Positions 1-10,797 of a stretch of DNA of 64,000 bases are shown piece after piece. The position numbers and the translations under genes are program-made. The DNA lies in contig CAVUMX010000003.1 of assembly GCA_963742725.1 (NCBI GenBank), forward strand, positions 1,054,001 to 1,118,000, in the 5' to 3' direction. A model generated the notes under the pieces. The model made no database searches. It saw nothing but the letters and a program-made list of their open reading frames with translations, and had not been told where the DNA came from. The DNA comes from CAVVAL01 sp963742725 (GTDB lineage: Bacteria > Actinomycetota > Actinomycetes > Mycobacteriales > Cryptosporangiaceae). Position 1 is the first letter of the stretch. Each line of letters begins with the position of its first letter.

Positions 1-1
1 C

Positions 2-127
2 CCCGGCGTCGACGTGGGCGCGCTGCGCCTGGCGCGGCTGCTGGAGCCGTTCACCGCCGTCCTCATCTCGGTCAACCGGCGGTACGGGGCCCGTTCGGGC
101 ATCGCCGTGACCGGCCTCCCTGCCTGA
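2..127 (+). CDS. C-terminal end of an unidentified protein (partial)
   Basis: An open frame enters from the left edge and stops at TGA 125-127, giving the last 41 residues of a protein. The tail is hydrophobic in the middle and ends in VTGLPA. I do not recognise the family. It lies 25 bp upstream of the aldehyde dehydrogenase on the same strand, with a purine-rich GAAAGGGCG between them, so the two are probably co-transcribed. Nothing more can be said without the upstream sequence. Confidence 0.5.
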   Translation, partial: PGVDVGALRLARLLEPFTAVLISVNRRYGARSGIAVTGLPA

Positions 128-152
128 CACCGTCTGAGAAAGGGCGACCCCC

Positions 153-1685
153 ATGAGCCTGCACCTCAAGCCCGGCACGACCTGGACCGAGACCTACGCC
201 CGCTGCGTGACCGCCGCGCCCGAGGCATTCCACGGCGACCGCGTGCTGAACCTGTGGGGCGGACGGTGGCACCGCGACGGCGTGCCCGCGCCGGCCTCGT
301 CCCCCGTCGACGGGACGGAGATCGCCGGCCCGCCGTTCCTGACCGCGCGGGAGGCGGTCGCCGTCGTGGCGGCCAGCGCGGACGAGCACCGGCGCTGGCG
401 CGACGTCCCCCTCGTCGAACGCCAGCGCCGGGTCACCGCCGCGCTCGACGCGATGACCGAGCACCGTGAGCTGCTGGCGTTGCTGCTGGTCTGGGAGATC
501 GGCAAGCCGTGGCGTCTCGCGCTGGCCGACGTCGACCGGTGCCTCGACGGCGTCCGCTGGTACGTCGAGGAGATCGACCGGATGACCGACGGCCGGACGC
601 CGCTCGCCGGCCCGGTGAGCAACATCGCGAGCTGGAACTACCCGATGAGCGTCCTCGTGCACGCGATGCTCGTCCAGGTACTCGCCGGCAACGCGGCCAT
701 CGCCAAGACGCCGACCGACGGCGGAGTCGCGTGCCTCACGCTGGCCTGCGCGCTGGCCGCGCGCGAGGGGCTGCCGATCAGCCTGGTCAGCGGGGCGGGT
801 TCGGAACTCGGTCCGGTGCTCGTCGGCTCGGACGAGGTCGCCTGCGTGTCGTTCATCGGCGGGCGCGAAGCCGGCAGCCGGGTCGAGCAGCTGGTCAATC
901 CCGGGAAGCGGCACATGCTGGAGCAGGAGGGTCTGAACTGCTGGGGCGTCTGGGACTTCAGCGACTGGGACGGCCTCGCCGCGCACCTCCGCAAGGGGTT
1001 CGAGTACGGCAAGCAGCGGTGCACCGCCTATCCGCGCTACGTCGTCCAGCGGTCGCTGTTCGACCAGTTCCTCGCCGCGTACCTGCCGGTGCTCGACGGG
1101 CTGCGGTTCGGCCATCCGCTCGCCGTGGCGAACGCCGACGACCCGCTGCCCGAGCTGGACTTCGGTCCGCTCATCAACGCGGGCAAAGCGAAGGACCTCG
1201 GTGGGGCCGTCGCCGAGGCGATCGACAAGGGCGGCATCCCGCTGCGGCGCGGAGACCTGGGCGCCGGGCGGTTCCTCGACGGGCAGGACACCTCCGCATA
1301 CCTGGCGCCGGCCGCGATCCTCTCCCCGCCGCCGTCGTCGGTGCTGTTCCACGCCGAGCCGTTCGGGCCGGTAGACACGATCGTCCTCGTCGACACCGAG
1401 GCGGAGTTGCTCGCCCAGATGAACGCGAGCAACGGGGCACTCGTCGCCTCGCTCGCCACCGACGACGGCGCGGCCGCGGCGCGGCTCTCCCGTGAGCTGC
1501 AGGCGTTCAAGGTCGGCGTCAACAAGCCGCGCTCCCGCGGCGACAAGGACGAGGTGTTCGGCGGCAAGGGCGCGTCCTGGCGCGGCGCGTTCGTCGGCGG
1601 GTCGTTGCTGGTCCGCGCGGTGACGGACGGTCCGGCCGGCGACCCGCTGCACGGCAACTTCCCGAGCTACACCCGGTACCTGTGA
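153..1685 (+). CDS. Aldehyde dehydrogenase family protein
   Basis: This 510-residue protein belongs to the NAD(P)-dependent aldehyde dehydrogenase superfamily, which oxidises an aldehyde to the acid. The substrate cannot be read from the sequence. Seen: the SWNYPMSV cofactor-site motif at about 160-167, AIAKTP with the conserved Lys near 185, the general-base motif LEQEGLN with Glu257, and the nucleophile Cys290 in KQRCTAYP. The Glu motif is unusual: the normal ELGGK has become EQEGL, so one of the two glycines is Glu259. ATG 153 follows a GAAAGGGCG ribosome site. The gene converges on the LAL regulator with a 5-bp gap. Family is secure; whether it acts on a free aldehyde or a CoA-linked substrate is open. 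Confidence 0.88.
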   Translation: MSLHLKPGTTWTETYARCVTAAPEAFHGDRVLNLWGGRWHRDGVPAPASSPVDGTEIAGPPFLTAREAVAVVAASADEHRRWRDVPLVERQRRVTAALDAMTEHRELLALLLVWEIGKPWRLALADVDRCLDGVRWYVEEIDRMTDGRTPLAGPVSNIASWNYPMSVLVHAMLVQVLAGNAAIAKTPTDGGVACLTLACALAAREGLPISLVSGAGSELGPVLVGSDEVACVSFIGGREAGSRVEQLVNPGKRHMLEQEGLNCWGVWDFSDWDGLAAHLRKGFEYGKQRCTAYPRYVVQRSLFDQFLAAYLPVLDGLRFGHPLAVANADDPLPELDFGPLINAGKAKDLGGAVAEAIDKGGIPLRRGDLGAGRFLDGQDTSAYLAPAAILSPPPSSVLFHAEPFGPVDTIVLVDTEAELLAQMNASNGALVASLATDDGAAAARLSRELQAFKVGVNKPRSRGDKDEVFGGKGASWRGAFVGGSLLVRAVTDGPAGDPLHGNFPSYTRYL

Positions 1686-1690
1686 CGGCG

Positions 1691-4564
1691 TCAGGAGATG
1701 TGGATCGCGCCCGTGTCCACCGCCCGGATCAGCGCGAGGCGCGACGCGCACCCGGTCTTCACGTACACGCGGGACAGGTAGACCTCGATCGTCTTCGGGC
1801 TGAAATGCATGGCGGTGGCGATCTGCTGGTTCGACAGCCCGTCCCGGACCAGGCGGATCAGTTGCAGGTCGGTGTCGGTCAGGGCGGAACTGGGCTGTGC
1901 CGGCCGCCGTGGCACGGCGCGCCCGCGAGCCCGGAGTCCGGCAGCCGCGCGGCGGCGCAGGGGAGCGGCGCCGAACGTGTCGAACAGCTTGTAGGCGGAC
2001 GCGAGGTTCCGCCCCGGGTCGTCGTCCAGCTCGCCGAGGATCAGGAGGGCGTGGGCGCGCTCGACCTCGTACGACTCGCGCTCGGCGTAGGCGAGGTAGG
2101 CGCGGGCGGCGTCCACGTCCCGGTCGACGAGTGCGCGTGCGCGCAGGGCGGGTAGCGCGGACTCCGGCCACCCGGTCCGGGCCGCGAGCGCGTCGAGTTC
2201 GGCCGCGGCGTCGGCCGCTTCGCCGTGGCGGCCCTCTTCGAGCAGGATCTCGACCTGCTCCCGCAGGATCAGGCCGAGCCGCCACGGCCCGCCGCTCTCC
2301 CGTTCGGCGGCCAGCAACGTCAGCGCGCCCTGGTTGTCGCCGACGGCGTGGCGTAGGCGGGCGTTGACCAGCGCCGCGCTCCGCCGCATGGCCTGGAACG
2401 ACGTGACGAGGAGTCCGGCCAGCTCGGCGGCCTCGTCCACCGCGCCCCGGTCGACCAGGATCTCGCAGCCGCTCGCCAGCACCAGCTGCGCGCCGGTGAC
2501 GGCCTGGCGTTCCCGCAGATCGAAACCCGCGCTGCGGACGACGTCGAGCGCCTCGTCCCATTCGCCGCGCAACGAGTGCAGGACGACGAGGTCGGTCTCG
2601 AGCCCGCCGGCCATGCTCAGTGCCGCGTTGTCGAGGCGGAGCCGGCCCGCGCTGGCGAGGTGGCGCTCCAGCCTGCCCACCAGCCCTGGGCGCCAGTCGA
2701 GCTGCCCGACCCATTCGTGCAGGGTGAGCTGGACGGTGCGGGATCCCTGCCCCTCCAGCGACGCGAACTGGTCGAGCAGGTCGGCGGCGGCATCGACGTG
2801 GCCGCGGTGGTTCGCGTACTGGATGAGCTGGGTCAGCGCGGTGAGCCGGGTGGACGCCGGGACGTCGGCCCGCGCTGTCGCCAGCGCGTCGGGCCACAGC
2901 GCTTCGGCCTCGGCAGGGCGTCCGGACTGGAACAGCAGGTGGGTCTTGAGCGCCAGCAGCGGGCACGTCTCGCCGCCCCGGCCCAGTTCGGCGTCGACGA
3001 CCCGCAGCGCCTCGTCCACGTCGCCGCAGGTGAACAGGTCGCCGACGACGATCGCCGCCGTGGCGCGCCGTACCTCGCCGCGGTCGAGCAGGGTGAGCGC
3101 CTGGCGGCCGACAGCGGCGGCCTCGGCGGCCCGGCATCCGATGTGGAGCGATCGTGCCTGCCGGGCCAGGGCGTCGGCCCGGAGCGGAGAGCCGGCCGGC
3201 AACAGCTCCAGCGCGCGCCGGTGGTGTTCGGCGGCGACCAGCGGCGCGGTCGCCGAGACGGCCCGCCCGGCGTCCAGCAGCACCTCGGCGGCCGCGGTGT
3301 CACCGGGCTCCGCGGACTCCGCGACATGCGTGGCGAGCTGCGCCACGTCCAGGACGAAGCCGGCGCGACGGTCCGTGGCCAGCTCGGTCGCGATCGCCGC
3401 GTGCAGGCGGCGCCGCTCGGCCGGGCCGATGTCCTCGTACAGGGTGTTCCGGACGATCGAGTGCGTGAACTCGTAGCCGCCGTCGGCGGTCTGCGCCACC
3501 AGCCCGGCCTTGACCAGGCGGTCGAAGGACCGCGCCACCTCGTCCGACGAGTGCCCTGACAGCCGCCCCACGAGCGCCAGGTGCCGCAGCGGGAACCGTC
3601 CGAACACGGCCATGACCCGCGCCAGGTCGACGTCGCCCGCGTCGCCGCCGACGAGCCGTCGCAGCACCCCGGAGCTGGGACGCAGCCCGATCGCGGCGCC
3701 GGCGTCCACCTGGAGCCGGGCGCGACCGGAGTTCACCACGATCGCGCCGTCCTCGGTGAGGACCTGCACGACCTCGCGCGCGAAGAACGGATTGCCGTGG
3801 CTGGCCGCGAACACCGCGCCGGTGAGGCGGTCGTCCGGGGCGGCCGACAGGACGGCGGCGACCAGCGCCTGCGTCTCGTGCCGGTCGAGAGGATCGAGGT
3901 CGACGGTGGCGCCGCGCCCGTCGAACGCCATCCGTTCCAGCAGCCGCTCCACGTCGCGGCTCGTCGCGAAGTCCGGGCGCAGGCTCACGACCGTCAGCAT
4001 CGGCACGTCGGCCAGGCGCGCGAGCAGCGCGATCAGCGTCAGGGATTCGCGGTCGGCGATGTGGACGTCCTCCACGACCAGGACCGCCGGGCCACGCGCC
4101 GCCAGCTCGCGGAACAGCGCCACCCCGGACGCGAAGACCAGCGACAGGTCGCCGTTGTCCTCCACCGGCGCGGCGGTGCCGGCCGACGAGCCGGCGGTGT
4201 CGGGTGGCGCGGTGTCGGGTGGCGCGGTGTCGGGTGGTGGGGCGTCGCCGTCGAGGCGGCGGCGGAACTCGTCGGCGAGGGCGGTGACCCGCCCGCGCTG
4301 CGGTCCGGTCGTGAGCCGGGCGATGAGGTCCCGGAACACGGCGTACGGGATGCCGCGGTCGAGGTCGTCGGCACGCCCGACGACCACCGGATAGCCGAGC
4401 TGGCGGGCGCGGGCGGCCAGCTCGGCGACCAGGCGTGACTTGCCGATGCCGGCCTCTCCGCGCACGAGGAGGGCGGCCGGTGCGCCGCGCTCGATGCGCT
4501 TGAGCTGCGCGAGGAGGACGGCCAGGTCCAGCTCGCGCCCGACCAGTTGCGGCGGCTGCGTCAT
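1691..4564 (-). CDS. LAL-type LuxR family transcriptional regulator with AAA ATPase domain
   Basis: This 957-residue regulator has the MalT/LAL plan. An N-terminal STAND-type ATPase carries Walker A GEAGIGKS at 36-43 and a Walker B-like VLVVED. A long TPR-like alpha-helical middle follows. The C-terminal LuxR helix-turn-helix (about 893-950) contains LSNQQIATAMHFSPKTIEVY. Such proteins are ATP-dependent activators triggered by a small ligand; the ligand here is unknown. Residues 109-124 are a perfect PPDTA triple repeat, an in-frame DNA expansion in the linker after the P-loop region. The start lies 19 bp beyond the end of livF on the same strand, so the regulator may be the last gene of the livG-livF unit. 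It converges with the aldehyde dehydrogenase. Confidence 0.9.
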   Translation of the reverse strand: MTQPPQLVGRELDLAVLLAQLKRIERGAPAALLVRGEAGIGKSRLVAELAARARQLGYPVVVGRADDLDRGIPYAVFRDLIARLTTGPQRGRVTALADEFRRRLDGDAPPPDTAPPDTAPPDTAGSSAGTAAPVEDNGDLSLVFASGVALFRELAARGPAVLVVEDVHIADRESLTLIALLARLADVPMLTVVSLRPDFATSRDVERLLERMAFDGRGATVDLDPLDRHETQALVAAVLSAAPDDRLTGAVFAASHGNPFFAREVVQVLTEDGAIVVNSGRARLQVDAGAAIGLRPSSGVLRRLVGGDAGDVDLARVMAVFGRFPLRHLALVGRLSGHSSDEVARSFDRLVKAGLVAQTADGGYEFTHSIVRNTLYEDIGPAERRRLHAAIATELATDRRAGFVLDVAQLATHVAESAEPGDTAAAEVLLDAGRAVSATAPLVAAEHHRRALELLPAGSPLRADALARQARSLHIGCRAAEAAAVGRQALTLLDRGEVRRATAAIVVGDLFTCGDVDEALRVVDAELGRGGETCPLLALKTHLLFQSGRPAEAEALWPDALATARADVPASTRLTALTQLIQYANHRGHVDAAADLLDQFASLEGQGSRTVQLTLHEWVGQLDWRPGLVGRLERHLASAGRLRLDNAALSMAGGLETDLVVLHSLRGEWDEALDVVRSAGFDLRERQAVTGAQLVLASGCEILVDRGAVDEAAELAGLLVTSFQAMRRSAALVNARLRHAVGDNQGALTLLAAERESGGPWRLGLILREQVEILLEEGRHGEAADAAAELDALAARTGWPESALPALRARALVDRDVDAARAYLAYAERESYEVERAHALLILGELDDDPGRNLASAYKLFDTFGAAPLRRRAAAGLRARGRAVPRRPAQPSSALTDTDLQLIRLVRDGLSNQQIATAMHFSPKTIEVYLSRVYVKTGCASRLALIRAVDTGAIHIS

Positions 4565-4583
4565 CGGGTCCTCCTCGACCTGA

Positions 4584-5288
4584 TCAGGCGCCCGTTCCGG
4601 CCAGGTAGCTCGCGTGGACGACCTCCGGGCGCAGCGCGAGCGAGGCTGCCGTGCCCTCGGCGACCGCGCGCCCGTGCCGGAGCAGGATGGCCCGGTCCGC
4701 GACCTGGAGGGCGACCGGCACGTGCTGCTCGACCAGCAGCACGCCGATCCCGGTCCGTTCCACTATCCGCCGGACGGTGACCGCGAGGCGCTCCAGCACG
4801 ACCGGCGCGAGTCCGAGGCTCATCTCGTCGATCATCAGCAGCTTGGGCCGCGACACGATCGCCCGGGCGATGGCGAGCATCTGCTGCTCGCCGCCGGACA
4901 GCAGCCCGGCACGCCGGTCCATCAGCGCTTCCAGCTGCGGGAAGTACTCGCCGACCTCGGACAGCCGCCGGGATCGCGCGGCGAGCTGCAGGTTCTCGCG
5001 CACGGTCAGGCCGCCGAACAGCGAGCGGCCCTCGGTGACGTGTGCGAGTCCGCGCAGGGCGTTGCGGTACGGCGCCCGCGAATCGACGCGCGCGCCGAGG
5101 AACCGGATCCGGCCACCCAGCGCGGGCAGCAGCCCCGACACGGTGAGCAGCGTGGTCGTCTTGCCGGCGCCGTTCGGGCCGAGCAGCGCCACGACCTCGC
5201 CCTCGCCCACGGTGAACGACAGGTCGCGGACCACCTCGCTCCGCCCGTATCCGGCGCGCAGGTTGCCGACCTCCAGCAGCGGTGTCAT
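4584..5288 (-). CDS. livF: Branched-chain amino acid-type ABC transporter ATP-binding protein (LivF-like)
   Basis: This 234-residue ATPase has the LivF plan: Walker A GPNGAGKT at 37-44, a Q-loop/TEGRSLF region, signature LSGGEQQML, and Walker B LLMIDEMS followed by LGLAP. The LGLAP after Walker B and the ending VVHASYLAGTG are typical of LivF. The D-loop neighbourhood has Met where most family members have Pro (DEM for DEP). The frame is open further upstream, but ATG 5286-5288 overlaps the livG stop as ATGA and gives a family-length protein. The usual permeases LivH and LivM and binding protein LivK are not next to it. The symbol reflects family resemblance; the transported solute is not shown by the sequence. 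Confidence 0.85.
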   Translation of the reverse strand: MTPLLEVGNLRAGYGRSEVVRDLSFTVGEGEVVALLGPNGAGKTTTLLTVSGLLPALGGRIRFLGARVDSRAPYRNALRGLAHVTEGRSLFGGLTVRENLQLAARSRRLSEVGEYFPQLEALMDRRAGLLSGGEQQMLAIARAIVSRPKLLMIDEMSLGLAPVVLERLAVTVRRIVERTGIGVLLVEQHVPVALQVADRAILLRHGRAVAEGTAASLALRPEVVHASYLAGTGA

Positions 5289-6049
5289 CGCAGTCCTCCC
5301 GTGGTGATCTTCGCCGAGCCGAGGTATGCGGCCACCACGCGCTCGTCCTGAACCACCTGCCGTGGCCTGCCCGCGGCTATCAAAGCACCGTGCTCGATCA
5401 CGTAGAGGTGGTCGCAGGCGCCTGTGACGAGGTCCATGTCGTGGTCGATCAGCAGGATGGCGACGCCGGTGTCGACGATCGCGCGCAGCCGTTCGCCGAG
5501 TGCGCGGCTCTCCCCGGTGTCGAGGCCGGCGGCCGGCTCGTCGAGGACGAGGACGCGCGGGCTGCCGGCCAGCGCACGACCCAGCCCCACGAGCTTGCGC
5601 TCGCCCTCGGACAGCTCGGCGGGGGAGCGGCGCAGCAGGTGGCCGATGCCGAGGACGTCGACCGCGCGCTCCACCGCGGGCAGCGCGAGCGACCGTTTCG
5701 GCCGCACCAGGTCGGCGAGCGGTTGCCACCAGGTGCTGCGGCTGGCGGCCACGACCAGGTTGCCGAGGACGTCCAGGTCGTCGAACAGCTCGACCGCCTG
5801 GAACGTGCGGATCAGCCCGCGCCGGCACCGGACGTGCGGCGGGAGCCCGTCCAGCGGCGTGCCGTCGAGGGACACCCCGCCGGTGTACGGCGTGAGTCCG
5901 GTGAGCGCGTCGACGAGGCTGGTCTTGCCGGCGCCGTTGGGTCCGATGAGGCCGACGAGCGCGCCGGCGGGGACGTCGAGGCTGACGCCGTCGACGGCGC
6001 GGACCCCGCCGTACCGGACGGTCAGCGCCGACGTCGAAAGGAGCGGCAT
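5285..6049 (-). CDS. livG: Branched-chain amino acid-type ABC transporter ATP-binding protein (LivG-like)
   Basis: This 254-residue ATPase has Walker A GPNGAGKT, the switch GLIRTFQAVELF typical of LivG, signature LSEGERKLVGLGRAL, Walker B VLVLDEPAAGLD and the H-loop LLIDHDMD. The C-terminal ending (AAYLGSAKI) is also LivG-like. An ATG 21 bases upstream (6070) is in frame, but homologous ATPases begin close to MPLLSTSALTVRYG, so 6049 is chosen; neither start has a strong ribosome site. The stop overlaps the livF start by 4 bp. Upstream is an unrelated DUF5999 gene, so the pair must borrow membrane partners from elsewhere or be a remnant. Confidence 0.85.
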   Translation of the reverse strand: MPLLSTSALTVRYGGVRAVDGVSLDVPAGALVGLIGPNGAGKTSLVDALTGLTPYTGGVSLDGTPLDGLPPHVRCRRGLIRTFQAVELFDDLDVLGNLVVAASRSTWWQPLADLVRPKRSLALPAVERAVDVLGIGHLLRRSPAELSEGERKLVGLGRALAGSPRVLVLDEPAAGLDTGESRALGERLRAIVDTGVAILLIDHDMDLVTGACDHLYVIEHGALIAAGRPRQVVQDERVVAAYLGSAKITTGGLR

Positions 6050-6146
6050 GGGCGGGCTGCTGGGCTGCATCCCTGGATCGTCGGCGCGACCGCCGGACGT
6101 GCCTAGTTGGGGGGTCCCTACAGGTAAGGGTAAGGCGGTGCGGTGT

Positions 6147-6344
6147 CTAGGCGGTGACGAGACGGCGCACCGGGCGGTGCGGCGCGATCGTGCGACCGTC
6201 CGGCAGAAGTTCGCCCGTGTCCTCGAAGACGATGACGCCGTTGCAGAGGAGGCTCCAGCCCTGCGCCGGGAAAGCGGCTACGGGGCGGGCGGCGTCATGG
6301 TCGTTGGCGTCGGCGGGGGGACAGGCGGGCTGGTGCGGGCACAT
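6147..6344 (-). CDS. DUF5999 family small protein
   Basis: This 65-residue protein matches, from memory, the DUF5999 proteins of actinomycetes. Those start MC.H.P.CP and carry a GWSLLCNGV(I/V)(V/L)FEDTGELLPDGR core, both present here. Cysteines at 2, 8 and 34 could bind metal, but no function is established. An open frame continues far upstream; the ATG at 6342-6344 gives the family start and has GAAGG about 10 nt before it. It is divergent from mutA, with 202 bp between the two starts. Confidence 0.82.
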   Translation of the reverse strand: MCPHQPACPPADANDHDAARPVAAFPAQGWSLLCNGVIVFEDTGELLPDGRTIAPHRPVRRLVTA

Positions 6345-6533
6345 TGCTGGAGACCTTCGATTCTCGCTGCCGGGGGTGGCTACCTGTGATCGTTCCCACA
6401 TGAGGCGGTATTGCCAAGGTATTACACCGAGAGTTAAGGAAGGTCTAACGTGCGGGGCCCCCTCGTCGCTACCCCGGCGCGCCGCCACGCGTGACGAAGG
6501 CCACGCGAGCGCCTGAACGGGCGTTAGGGCGGC

Positions 6534-6539
6534 TAATCT
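6534..6539 (+). promoter_or_regulatory. Leaderless -10 element of mutA
   Basis: TAATCT lies exactly 7 nt before ATG 6547, the geometry of actinobacterial leaderless promoters in which the start-codon A is the first base of the mRNA. No Shine-Dalgarno sequence precedes mutA, which agrees. Just upstream, 6512-6526 holds a small inverted repeat (CGCC...GGCG) that may be an operator. Confidence 0.6.
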
Positions 6540-6546
6540 GCGGCGC

Positions 6547-8339
6547 ATGACCGTGCCGCCCGAGGAACTGCTCCTGGCCGCCGAGTTCCCGCCGAGCACC
6601 CGCGACGACTGGCGTGAGCTGGCGCTGGGCGTGCTCCGCAAGTCGCGCCCCGATCTGGCCGCTGACCAGGTAGAACAACGACTTTCGCGGACGACGTACG
6701 ACGGCGTGACCGTGGCCGCGCTCTATGACACAGGCACTGCCGACGGTGTACCCGGCGTCCATCCCTACACGCGCGGCACGCGGACGGGCGGCGCCTGGCT
6801 GGTGCGGCAGCGCCACGGGCTGGCCGATCCCGCCGCGACCCGCGAGGCGATCCTCGCCGACCTGGAGAACGGGGTCAGCGCGCTCTGGCTGACCGTGGGT
6901 GACGCCGGGGTCCCCGTCGCCGGGCTGGCCGAGGCGTTGCGCGGCGTGTTCGTCGACCTGGCCCCGGTCACGATCGACGCGGGCGCGCAGACCGCCGGGG
7001 CGGCGGACGCGTTCCTGGCGATCCTCACTGAGCGTGGCATCGAGGACGCGCCCGGTAACCTCGGCGCCGACCCGCTCGGCTGGAGCGCCCGCACCGGCGC
7101 GCCCGCCGCACTGGACACCGCCGTCGGGCTCGCCCGCCGCTGCGTCGACGCGTTCCCACAGGTCAGGGCGATCACCGTGGACGCCACGGTCCACTACGAC
7201 GCGGGCGGCAGCGACGCCGAGGAACTGGGCGCCTCCCTGGCCGCCGGCGTGGCCTACCTGCGCGCGCTCACCGACGCCGGACTCTCCGTCGACCAGGCCT
7301 TCGGTCAGCTGGAGTTCCGATACGCCGCCGGCGCCGACCAGTTCCTCACGATCGCGAAGTTCCGCGCCGCCCGCCGGCTGTGGTCGCGCGTCGCCGAGGC
7401 GTGCGGCACCACCGCCGGCCAGCGCCAGCACGCGGTCACGTCGTCGGCGATGATGACCGTCCGTGACCCGTGGGTGAACATGCTCCGGACGACGCTCGCG
7501 TGCTTCGGCGCCGGTGTCGGCGGTGCCGACTCGGTGACCGTCCAGCCGTTCGACGCCCGTCTGGGGCTGCCCGACGGGTTCGCCCGCCGGATCGCGCGGA
7601 ACACGCAGTCCCTGCTGCTGGACGAGTCCAACGTCGCCCGCGTCATGGACCCGGCCGGCGGCTCCTGGTACGTCGAGCAGCTCACCGAGGATCTCGCCGG
7701 CGCGGCGTGGGAGTGGTTCACCGAGATCGAGCGGGCCGGCGGGTTCGCCGCCGCGCTGGAGTCCGGCCTGATCGCCGACCGCCTGGCCGCCACGTGGGCC
7801 ACGCGCCGCGCCAACCTCGCGCACCGCCGCGATCCGCTGACCGGCGTCAGCGAGTTCCCGAACCTGGCCGAGACGTTGCCGGTGCGTGTCGGGGCTCCGG
7901 CCGCGCGGGGTGGCGGGCTGCCGGTGGTCCACTATGGACAGGACTTCGAGGAGCTGCGGGACCGCGCCGACGGGCAGCGGGTGTTCCTCGCGACGATCGG
8001 TCCGGTCGCCGCGCACACCGCACGGGCCACGTTCGCCGCCAACCTGTTCCAGGCGGGCGGCATCGCCACCGTGACCGGCGGCACCGCGACTGGCGGCACG
8101 TCGATCGACCCGGGCGCGATCGCCGCCGCGTTCACGGCCAGCGGCGCGACCGTCGCCTGCCTGTGCTCCAGCGACGCGCTGTACGGCGAGTACGCCGCCG
8201 CCGTCGCCGCGGCGCTGAAGGCAGCGGGCGCCCGCACGATCTGGCTGGCCGGCAAGGGTTCGTACGACGCGGTCGACGGGTACGTGTACGCCGGCTGCGA
8301 CGCGATCGCGGTGCTCACCGAAACGCTGGAGGTCGCCCG

Positions 8340-8343
<4 letters not shown>
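6547..8343 (+). CDS. mutA: Methylmalonyl-CoA mutase small (beta) subunit
   Basis: This 598-residue subunit pairs with MutB in the adenosylcobalamin-dependent mutase that interconverts (R)-methylmalonyl-CoA and succinyl-CoA. It has the mutase barrel (QLEFRYAAGADQF, VRDPWVNMLRTT, LLDESNVARVMDPAGGSWYVE). Its C-terminal cobalamin-like domain lacks the DGHDRG cobalt-ligand motif, as expected for the non-catalytic subunit. Length is normal for actinobacterial MutA. The stop overlaps the mutB ATG as ATGA, so the two are translationally coupled. The promoter appears leaderless. I see no cobalamin riboswitch before it. Confidence 0.95.
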
Positions 8344-10496
<2,153 letters not shown>

Positions 10497-10797
10497 CAGC
10501 CGCGTGCCGGGTCCGGCCCTCGGCGGCGGCGTGGTCCGGCGGCCGGCCAGTGACCCCGGCGCGGCCACTGGCGGCGGCGCGGCCCGCTGGGCGGCGACTG
10601 CGTGTGGCGCCCCCGGTGGGGCGGGCACTGATGGCGGCGCGGCCCGCTGGGCGGCGATGCGTGTGGCGCCCCGGGCGGGGCGGGCGCTGATGGCGGTGTG
10701 GCCCGCTGGGCGGCGACTGGGTGTGGCGCCCCGGGCGGGGCGGGCGCTTTGCGTGGCGCGGACAGGCCGTGGGGCCGGGGCGTCGTGAGTCGCGTGG
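10497..10797. repeat. GC-rich tandem repeat filling the mutB-meaB gap
   Basis: The 301-bp gap holds no convincing gene. Its centre (about 10561-10740) is three copies of a roughly 60-bp unit containing GGCCCGCTGGGCGGCGA and GTGTGGCGCCCC. The spacing between copies is 60 then 59 bp, so the repeat does not keep frame and is unlikely to be coding. A fainter fourth start lies near 10740. Similar GC-rich expansions sit after other genes in the window. Confidence 0.8.

Noticed and set aside
72..3137. Very long minus-strand open frame across the aldehyde dehydrogenase
   Set aside because: It is an Arg/Pro/Gly-rich antisense shadow caused by high GC; the plus-strand aldehyde dehydrogenase has clear motifs.
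6345..6546. Cobalamin riboswitch before mutA
   Set aside because: The conserved B12-box is not visible, and a leaderless -10 at 6534-6539 leaves no room for a 5' leader.
10561..10740. Possible CRISPR array
   Set aside because: Units are contiguous 60/59-bp tandem repeats without unique spacers and no cas gene is present.
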